DNA from: an uncultured Lachnospiraceae bacterium
GTDB taxonomy: Bacteria; Bacillota; Clostridia; Lachnospirales; Lachnospiraceae
Direction: 5' to 3'
Assembly (NCBI GenBank): GCA_910588405.1
Contig: CAJUPT010000059.1
Span: 1 to 19,192 of the forward strand
Length of the DNA stretch: 19,192 nucleotides
Both the position numbers and the translations under genes were made by a program. The notes below the pieces were generated by a model that had not been told where the DNA came from, did no database searches, and worked only from the letters and a program-made list of their open reading frames with translations. Below, in pieces: positions 1-6,800 of this stretch. Every line of letters begins with the position of its first letter. Position 1 is the stretch's first letter.

Positions 1-99
1 GCACCGACTACAATAAAAAAGCAACATTTATTCATTATTATTTAAGCAATGTTGTGCTAGGCTTCACACTTTCTGGGCACCCCATCACATTTTCCTTGA

Positions 100-128
100 T
101 GGACAGAATCGAAAAAAGCCGTTACAAT
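100..128 (+). promoter_or_regulatory. Putative sigma-70/A promoter of the DUF6273 gene
   Basis: A -35 element TGGACA lies at 100-105 and a -10 element TACAAT at 123-128, exactly 17 nt apart and each one mismatch from consensus. Transcription would start near 135, giving a leader of about 40 nt. A second perfect TATAAT at 134-139 has no matching -35. The ribosome site GAGGG sits 6 nt before the ATG at 178. Confidence 0.55.
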
Positions 129-177
129 ATAGTTATAATTTTAACAAGACAAAAATTTTATAAAGTGAGGGAACGAT

Positions 178-837
178 ATGGAAAATCTTTATACGCAGGC
201 AAAGGAAGCTTTTTTTCACGCAACGACACAGGAAACCATGCTGGAGGCCAAAAAACAATTTGAACAGTTAGGAGACTACAAGGACAGCACCAATTATCTG
301 AAGAAATGTGACACTTGGCTGAAATTTAGCCTAGGCAACACCGTCACCTACGGCAATTACAAGGGACGTCCGTTAGAATGGACCGTTATGGAGGTGAGCG
401 GCAAGGTTCGGCTGCTTTTGGCCAATGACAACATAGCTTTCCAACCCTTCAATCTTGAACGGGATAATACATACTGGTCCACCAGCCATCTGCGTCAGTG
501 GCTGAATCACGATTTTATCAACGAAGCCTTTACAATGGCTGAGCGCATGTCCATTATGATCAGCAAGCTGAAAAATCCGGCCAGCCGCGAATGGAACACT
601 TACTGCGGTCCTGACACCAAGGACAAGGTATTTGTGTTTAGCCATGAGGAAATCGACCAGTATCTGCCAAACCCTGCCGACCGTGGACTGGAGGAGTGGT
701 GGTGGACGCGCACGATGGGCTATATCCTTTTAGCCGCCGCCTGTGTCTATACCGACGGCTCGGTATACGATCTGGGAATCAACATCCACGAAAAGCATAT
801 CGGCGTTCGCCCTGCCATCCGCATTATGCTTCGCTGA
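178..837 (+). CDS. DUF6273 domain protein
   Basis: A 219-residue soluble protein with no signal peptide or membrane helix. Residues about 5-44 form a short helical module ending in LGDYKDSTNYLKKC, a 'GDYKDS...C' motif that often precedes other domains in Firmicute proteins. Residues about 53-219 match the DUF6273 pattern: GNYKGRPLEWTVM, then STSHLRQWLNHDF, DKVFVFSHEE, WWWTRTMG and a closing GVRPAIRI. DUF6273 has no established enzymatic role; it is common in gut Clostridia, often in proteins resembling surface or sulfatase-modifying-like folds. The family's usual WWLRSPG segment is WWWTRTMG here. The start is set by GAGGG 6 nt upstream. The gene has its own promoter and probably stands alone. 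The domain call is confident; function is unknown. Confidence 0.85.
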   Translation: MENLYTQAKEAFFHATTQETMLEAKKQFEQLGDYKDSTNYLKKCDTWLKFSLGNTVTYGNYKGRPLEWTVMEVSGKVRLLLANDNIAFQPFNLERDNTYWSTSHLRQWLNHDFINEAFTMAERMSIMISKLKNPASREWNTYCGPDTKDKVFVFSHEEIDQYLPNPADRGLEEWWWTRTMGYILLAAACVYTDGSVYDLGINIHEKHIGVRPAIRIMLR

Positions 838-892
838 TGTAAAAATGATCCGCTTTGTATTTTATTGTCTACATTCATTTTACAGGTTTTTT
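838..892 (+). terminator. Weak intrinsic terminator after the DUF6273 gene
   Basis: The left arm TGTAAAAATGA (838-848) pairs with TCATTTTACA (875-884), with one bulged A and a 26-nt loop. GG and six T (887-892) follow. The stem is AT-rich and the loop long, so it is a weak candidate, but it begins right after the stop codon. Confidence 0.4.
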
Positions 893-958
893 ACATGAAA
901 TGTAATTTCCTTGATCAGATCAAAGAACAGAAATGTCAGTTATGATATGCTGCTTTGT

Positions 959-992
959 GCCGGCTCGGAATACCCCATGACTCCGAGCCGGC
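959..992. terminator. GC-rich hairpin between convergent genes
   Basis: GCCGGCTCGGA (959-969) and TCCGAGCCGGC (982-992) form a perfect 11-bp stem with a 12-nt loop. It lies between the ends of the DUF6273 gene (+) and the response regulator (-), where a shared terminator would be expected. Neither strand has a clear T-tract beyond the stem, so it may only block or protect 3' ends. A near-palindrome centred on TTGATCAGATCAA lies just upstream at 907-927. Confidence 0.45.
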
Positions 993-1063
993 CAAACGCC
1001 GCAGTATAAGTTTCACAGCAGAGTGTTCCGTATCACTCATATTCAGGCAAGCCTCTTTGTCTA

Positions 1064-1774
1064 TCAGGCCGGACTTGACTCTATACAGCCTGTAATCCTA
1101 TGAACAGGATGGAACATATACCCTTTTCCCCAGACCGTATGGATCATTTCCGGTCTCTGGGGGTCCTCCTCCAGCTTATTGCGCAGAGAAAGAATCGCAT
1201 CCGCTAATCTGTCATCCGCCGCCTTGTTACTGCTGCTCCAGATCCGATTTGCCAGCAGACTGGCAGATAAAGGCGTTCCCTCATTTTCTACAAGAACCTT
1301 CAGCAGTTTTCTCTCCGTACTGCTTAATCGCACTTCCTCCGTGTCTCGAAATACCTTTTCCCTGTCTATCTGATAGGAAATCGACTTAAATCGACGCTCA
1401 CGCTCAGGCCGCCTTTTCTGTTTCTTCCACATAAGGTCGATAAGCTCTTTTAGCTGTGACAGGGAAAACGGCTTCGCAAGCCAGACATCCCTTTCCCATG
1501 TAAGCTTTGTCAGCCCTTCCGGTTCCATTCCTTTCTCTGTCAGAACAATCACCGGCGTCTTTCTGGTCCGGTGAATCTGCTCCAACAGCTCTCTGCCCCT
1601 GCCATCCGGCAGCTTCCATGCCATAATAATCAGCGAAAATGTCTTATATTTAATACTTTGCAGCGCATCCTTTATGGAAAAACTCTGCGTAACCCGGTAC
1701 GGCCCCTGAACCAGCCCCAGCACAATCCCATCACTTAATCCACGATCCTGCTCTACCAGTAATATTTCCTTCAT
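1064..1774 (-). CDS. OmpR-family response regulator with degenerate receiver (pseudo-receiver)
   Basis: A 236-residue two-domain transcription factor. Residues 1-118 are a receiver domain (start MKEILLVEQD; conserved Thr in PVIVLTEKG; conserved Lys in WLAKPF). Residues about 128-230 are an OmpR/PhoB winged helix (LSSTERKLLKVLVENEG, then a recognition region and VWGKGYMF). The usual phosphorylated Asp, in the pattern D-x-x-L-P-D-G, is Ala52 (IIMAWKLPDG); the codon at 1619-1621 is clearly GCA. The acidic pair is also altered, VEQD instead of VEDD. Phosphorylation at the normal site is therefore not expected, and no histidine kinase is adjacent. It probably acts by phosphorylation-independent dimerisation or ligand binding (inference). 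AAAGGG lies about 10 nt before the ATG. Targets are unknown; the divergent small gene is the obvious first candidate. Confidence 0.9.
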   Translation of the reverse strand: MKEILLVEQDRGLSDGIVLGLVQGPYRVTQSFSIKDALQSIKYKTFSLIIMAWKLPDGRGRELLEQIHRTRKTPVIVLTEKGMEPEGLTKLTWERDVWLAKPFSLSQLKELIDLMWKKQKRRPERERRFKSISYQIDREKVFRDTEEVRLSSTERKLLKVLVENEGTPLSASLLANRIWSSSNKAADDRLADAILSLRNKLEEDPQRPEMIHTVWGKGYMFHPVHRITGCIESSPA

Positions 1775-1880
1775 TCCTTTTCATCCCTTTACACTGATTT
1801 ATCATTCCGCTGTCTTCCATAAATCACTTTATATGACCAATTACATATCGCTTTTTACAACTTTCGTATATTAGAGTTTT

Positions 1881-1909
1881 ATTCTAACGAAGGAACGCAA
1901 TACTGTCAA
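1881..1909 (-). promoter_or_regulatory. Strong promoter of the response regulator
   Basis: Read on the minus strand, a perfect TTGACA (1904-1909) and TAGAAT (1881-1886) are separated by 17 nt. Transcription would start near 1874, giving a leader of about 100 nt. It is back-to-back with the plus-strand promoter at 1929-1957. Confidence 0.7.
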
Positions 1910-1928
1910 GATTTTTTAACAAAAAATA

Positions 1929-1957
1929 TTGCAATACAATATAAAATTTCGTAAAAT
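1929..1957 (+). promoter_or_regulatory. Promoter of the 70-residue gene
   Basis: TTGCAA (1929-1934) and TAAAAT (1952-1957) are 17 nt apart, which places the start of transcription near 1964, about 40 nt before the ATG at 2005. Only 19 nt of T/A-rich DNA separate this -35 from that of the divergent response-regulator promoter, so a regulator bound there could control both. Confidence 0.5.
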
Positions 1958-2004
1958 GTAGTGGAAACTCGTCAACAAGCCGAAAAACCAGGAGGTTTTG
2001 TGTC

Positions 2005-2217
2005 ATGTCACAGAACACACCGCAACCTGAAACCATTTATGAATATGCATCCGGCTACTGCCGGGTACTGGACAATCACAGACTCGTGGAATGCACCTTT
2101 CTCCAATACCCGGATGGGCGCAGGACACTGGAAGAAATGGACTGCGATTTCGACCGGTGCCTCAACCACGCCGACTGCATAATCGCGAAAGCCGCCCGAG
2201 AAATGGAACGGCCATAA
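2005..2217 (+). CDS. Small Cys-containing protein of unknown function
   Basis: A 70-residue protein not recognised as a known family. It is supported by a near-perfect ribosome site (AGGAGG, 8 nt before the ATG) and a plausible promoter. It is acidic and soluble, with five cysteines (19, 30, 47, 52, 58). The last three (C-x4-C-x5-C, with a His at 55) could bind a metal or be redox active, but the spacing is not a standard zinc ribbon. The C-terminal third looks helical. It is divergent from the pseudo-receiver regulator and convergent with pncB, whose stop lies 18 nt away. No terminator is evident between the two ends. Confidence 0.75.
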   Translation: MSQNTPQPETIYEYASGYCRVLDNHRLVECTFLQYPDGRRTLEEMDCDFDRCLNHADCIIAKAAREMERP

Positions 2218-2235
2218 GCATAAAACAGACCCGAA

Positions 2236-3684
2236 TTAGCGTTCCTTTTTATTCAGGAGATCTTCTTTTAAATCATACAGCTTTTTGGACAAATCCACAT
2301 AGTGGACATGGGGATTCTCAAACCGCTGTTCCTCCTCCCATACCGTATATTTCAGCTGTTTATTCACATGCTCTCTGATCTCCTCCAGCGTGGGAAGCTG
2401 ATAAACCAGCTTTCCATCCTGGTAAATGGTCTTCTGCACCCTTTCTACCATAACATTGGTGAACGCCATCTGCTTCCACGGTTTCTGAGGGTCCACAAAA
2501 GCGAAGGGAGTCTCTCCGTCGATCTCCTCATCACTCAATGTGAGCAGATCCGCATAGCCAAACCCAGTCTCTTTATTGTAGATTCTCCACAGCGTTTTCT
2601 TGCCCGGGTTCGTCACCTTCTCCGGATTCTCGGAAATTTTGATTCTGGGCTCATAAGTTCCGTCCGGCTGCTTTACCGCCACCAGCTTATAGACGCCGCC
2701 AAATACCGGATCAGACTTCGAGGTAATCAGACGCTCGCCCACGCCGTATGAATCAATCCGCGCCTCCTGGATATTTAGAGAATTAATCAGATATTCATCT
2801 ACGCTGTTGGACACCACGATCTGACAGTCCGTAAGTCCCGCGTCATCCAACTCCTTCCGGAGCTTTTTGGAGAAATACGCCAGATCTCCGCTGTCGATAC
2901 GGACCCCCTTCAATCGCTTCCCCATCGGCTCTAACACCTCTTTCGCCGTACGGATGGCATTGACCACGCCGCTTTCCAGAATATCATAGGTATCGATCAG
3001 CAATGTACAGGAATCAGGATAGACCTCCGCATAAGCTTTAAAGGCTTCAAACTCCGTGGGGAAGAACTGCACCCAGGAATGAGCCATAGTCCCCACCGCC
3101 TTTACACCGAACATCTGGTCCGCCAGCACCGTCGCCGTGGCATCCACACCGCCGATATAGGCGGCTCTGGCTCCATTCACCGCCGCATCCGCACCCTGGG
3201 CTCTCCTGGCTCCGAACTCCATGATTGTCGCAGGAGCCGCCGCCCGGCAGATCCGGTTTGCCTTGGTGGCGATCAGCGTCTGATGATTCACCGTCAAAAG
3301 CAGCATGGTCTCCACCAGCTGAGCCTCAATCAGCGGCGCTGTGACCGTCACCAGTGGCGTGCCCGGATAGACAACGGTACCCTCCGGAATGGCCTCGATG
3401 GTACCGGTAAAACGGAAATGTCTCAGATAATCCAGAAAGCCCTCGTCGAACATCTCCCGGCTTCGCAGATAGGCGACGTCCTCATCGGTGAATTCCATAT
3501 GCTCAATGTAGTCCACCAGCTGTTCTAAGCCAGCACAGATCGCAAAGCCCGCCCCGTCCGGATTGCTTCTGTAAAACATATCAAATACCACCATAATGTC
3601 CTTCAGCCCTTTGACAAAATATCCGTTGGACATCGTCAGCTCATAAAAGTCCATCAGCATCGTCAAATTTCTTTTCTCGCTCAT
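2236..3684 (-). CDS. pncB: Nicotinate phosphoribosyltransferase
   Basis: Converts nicotinate and PRPP (with ATP) to nicotinate mononucleotide, the entry step of the Preiss-Handler NAD salvage pathway in the cytoplasm. At 482 residues it has the usual length of the Firmicute type. Visible hallmarks are the N-terminal LMDFYELTMSNGYF, EFGARRAQGADAA (156-168), YIGGVDATATVLA (176-188), and GTMAHSW (198-204), whose His202 is probably the phosphorylated histidine. VRIDSGDL (261-268) and SYGVGERLITSKSDPVFGGV (312-331) are phosphate/PRPP-binding segments. AGGGG lies 4 nt before the ATG. It has its own promoter and a hairpin leader, so it is probably transcribed alone. Identification is very secure. 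Confidence 0.96.
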   Translation of the reverse strand: MSEKRNLTMLMDFYELTMSNGYFVKGLKDIMVVFDMFYRSNPDGAGFAICAGLEQLVDYIEHMEFTDEDVAYLRSREMFDEGFLDYLRHFRFTGTIEAIPEGTVVYPGTPLVTVTAPLIEAQLVETMLLLTVNHQTLIATKANRICRAAAPATIMEFGARRAQGADAAVNGARAAYIGGVDATATVLADQMFGVKAVGTMAHSWVQFFPTEFEAFKAYAEVYPDSCTLLIDTYDILESGVVNAIRTAKEVLEPMGKRLKGVRIDSGDLAYFSKKLRKELDDAGLTDCQIVVSNSVDEYLINSLNIQEARIDSYGVGERLITSKSDPVFGGVYKLVAVKQPDGTYEPRIKISENPEKVTNPGKKTLWRIYNKETGFGYADLLTLSDEEIDGETPFAFVDPQKPWKQMAFTNVMVERVQKTIYQDGKLVYQLPTLEEIREHVNKQLKYTVWEEEQRFENPHVHYVDLSKKLYDLKEDLLNKKER

Positions 3685-3701
3685 TTTCCCCTCTTTTCCG
3701 A

Positions 3702-3746
3702 CGCATCCGGCCCATCATCCTGACAGGCCACAAAAATCCGGATGCG
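3702..3746 (-). promoter_or_regulatory. Inverted repeat in the pncB 5' leader
   Basis: Nine-base arms CGCATCCGG (3702-3710) and CCGGATGCG (3738-3746) pair perfectly across a 27-nt loop. The loop contains a further GGCC that could pair with the GGCC overlapping the second arm, giving two alternative folds. The element lies in the roughly 115-nt leader and ends about 10 nt before the AGGGG ribosome site. It could be a cis-regulatory RNA or an operator for an NAD-responsive repressor. I do not recognise it as a named riboswitch. Confidence 0.45.
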
Positions 3747-3807
3747 CATTTCTCTCAGCTTACAAAACAGTTTTTATATCTGTCTTTATACTTTTGCGCT
3801 TTATCTT

Positions 3808-3836
3808 AGTATATATATGTTATCGTCGTTTATCAA
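3808..3836 (-). promoter_or_regulatory. Promoter of pncB
   Basis: On the minus strand TTGATA (3831-3836) and TATACT (3808-3813) are exactly 17 nt apart, each close to consensus. The predicted start is near 3801. No convincing intrinsic terminator separates this promoter from the end of the giant gene at 3892, so some read-through from upstream is possible. Confidence 0.65.
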
Positions 3837-3891
3837 CCACATTTTCGGAAAAAAGTCAACGAAGTGAACACCATTTTCCAAACGGCCGCCC

Positions 3892-6800
3892 TCAAGACGG
3901 CTGTTCTCCTGCAGAAAGTCTTCGAATGATCAGCCATAGCGCAGTCAGCAAAAGCGCTGCTAAAGACGCCACACTTCCCCATAACAGCCATGGTCTTTGG
4001 TACCACTGAATCAGCAGGTTTTTCGTAATCAGAAAAGTTCTGACGTCGGAGACAAATTCATTCCCGGCAGCATCCGTCGCCTTCACATATAAAGTCTGCC
4101 AGTCATTCTTACTTTGAAGCGGAAGGCGCACAACCCCACCGGAAGCGAAAAGTGCATCCTGTTCATAGGTATGAACCAGCTCCCCATTCAGCCAGACCTC
4201 CGCGCGAAGCAGCGCAAGATTATCGCTAATATCAATCGTCGCAATGCGCCCGGTATCATAATACCTGGCCTGATCCTCTACGCCTGTCACGACAACATTG
4301 GGCGGCGCGGTATCCACGGCAAAGGCAATTTCCTTTTCCTTTATTCCGTTGCTGGAATGATTTGATGCTTTGTCCTCCGAATAAATCGTAACCGTATACA
4401 TGCCATTCTCCTGAAAATTATCCGGACCAATCTCATAGGTATAAGCTTTCCAGCCATCCCTGCTGTCAGACTGCGTTACCTGATAATCCTCCCCCTGGCG
4501 CAGCAGGCGAAGCTCTCCGTCTCTGGCGCTGGTGATCTCCCAAAATTCAATGGAATCCACATTCATTTCCGTCACCTTAAGACTGGCGGGGCCATTGAGA
4601 TAGTACCGGTCCAGCGCTTCCTGGGTCGCGCTATCGAACTGATAAGTGGAGCCAAAACGGTTTACGGAAAACAGCACAGTTTCCTCTGATACATTTCCGG
4701 CCAAATCAGACACAGAAGCCACAAGGGTATAGAGATCATCCATTTCTTTTGTTCGAGGAAAATCTTTATATTGAATCATCTGTCCTCCCGGAATGAGGTT
4801 GCTCCGGGTTTCCAGCGTAACAGGACCAGTCCCGGCCCCGATCAGCTCGATCATCACCGCCTCCGAATTCAAATTTTCATCGAAATAGCAGATTCCCGGA
4901 GCCACCTCTTGGTTATTGGCCGATTTGTTCCGGATATTTGTAATCTCAAGGTTGGGAGGCGTCAGATCAATGATAAAATGGTCCTCCGGATAAGCCTCCG
5001 CCAAATTTCCCGCCAGGTCTTTACAGGAAATGTGAAAAGTAAATTCCCCGTCAGCATCATATAACACGGTAGTGCTGTGCCGGTCCATGGAGCCGGTCCA
5101 TTCGCTTATGGAGGGCGGAACAACCTCCACCCCTGCCCGCGCGGCAGTAATGGTAATGATCGCGTCCTCCGGCCGAAAGTTCCGGTCCTCCACTGTGATC
5201 ACTGCCCGCCGCGGCCGGTTATAATACAAGCCATGAGAAGCATCCGTATGATCATAGATCACTGTCACCCTCGGAGGCGTATGGTCGATGGTAAAAGGCG
5301 CAGCCTCTATCCGCCCTGACGGATTCCCGGCTCTGTCGGCACACTGAAACGCCAGCGTGTAATCTCCGTCCTGGGCAAATGTCATCCGCATTTCATAAAT
5401 ACAGCTATCTACATGGCCATTCTCCTCCCCCGTACAGCCAGGGCCCGGCAAATGCCGCCATTCTCCTTCTGCGGGCTTCTGTCCTGACGTCGTAAGGAAG
5501 ATTTTCGCCTCTTCCGGATCAAAGGTCCGATCCGTCACCCTGATGAAAGCCGTCCGCGCCTCCCGGTAGAACCGCTCATGCTCCGGAGCATTCCGATCAA
5601 AACCAATCTCTACAGACGGCAAAAGGGTATCAATCACAAATTCCACAGCGGCAGGCGCTTCCGCCTCCCATCCCACAATATCCTTTACGGCACAGGCAAA
5701 CTGCCAGACTCCCTGCTCCTTGAAAGTAACTGTATTCCTATATACCCCTCCCCCTTCGTCTCGCCAGGGGCCATCCCAATCCGCAGATACAGCCTTATGG
5801 TCCCCGCTGCTATATCCCAATGCTTTCAGTTCTGTCAGCGTCGGATCAAAATTCATCTCCGTAATCTTCACCTCCGCCGTCACGGGCCCCGCATAATATT
5901 TCTTTTCCGCGATTTCTTCGGTAATATCGACACCATGAGACAGAAAGGCCACCTCAATTACCGGCTTCTTCGTATCCAGCACCAAATTTTTGCTGGTAAA
6001 TCCGCCCTCCGATACTTCCTCTCCCTCCATCAAATTGCCGGAACGATCTGCATACCGCACGGAAAAACAATATATTCCGTCTTTTGACATAGACAAAACG
6101 CTGTTATGTTCTTCACCGTCTCCCTCCCAGGAACTTCTCCCCAATTTTTCCGTCGCGCCGCTAGCCTGACAGTTGATCTGCATCCGTCCATCATCCTCTG
6201 AAAAAAAGTACCTTTCCCGAATACAAATGTCCACGTTCCCTTTCTCTTTATAAAAATAGGTATCCGGATATCCCTCATGCTCCACATAGCTTTCCGGATG
6301 ATAATTCACCTTCCATTCTGGCGGCCGGCTATCCAGAATATATCGAACATGATCGCTAAGGGACTGGGCCGAGGCCGGTGCCACATTCCCGGCCTGATCA
6401 TAGATTTGAATACATTCAATATATTTTTCCGTCTCTGTCCGATCCGGAATGTTCCAATCAAGGTCAAAGACAAATTCCAGGTATTCCTTTCCCCCGATGC
6501 GTACCCGCCCGGTCTGCGTGCCATTCCTTTTTACCAGCGTCTCCTTTTTCCCGTCATGATTGACCGTAACCGTTACTTTTTGGATTTCTGAAGAAATCAG
6601 GGCTGTTTTCGCAAAACGCATCCCCTCCCGCAGTTCATCGCGGACATACAGCTTCAAAGCTATGTGATTTTCGCCATAAACCGCTCCTTTTCCCGGCATC
6701 TGATAATGACGCTCTGTCAATTCATCATAAACTTCATTTCCTGATCCGTCTGTTTCTCTGTTTTCTGCACGATGGTTCTTATCATATTCATGTGTTCTTT

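Noticed and set aside
1..60. CAACAT/ATGTTG inverted repeat as a terminator of an upstream gene
   Set aside because: Six-base arms around a long AT-rich loop without a T-tract; could be chance.
54..263. A 69-codon frame overlapping the promoter and start of the DUF6273 gene
   Set aside because: It spans the predicted promoter, has no ribosome site and overlaps a well-supported gene in another frame.
3702..3746. Calling the pncB leader a known NAD riboswitch
   Set aside because: I could not match the conserved cores of the described NAD riboswitch classes; only an inverted repeat can be shown.
3842..3895. Terminator after the giant gene
   Set aside because: Only 4-5 bp of GC pairing around the stop codon and no T-run follow; not strong enough to list.
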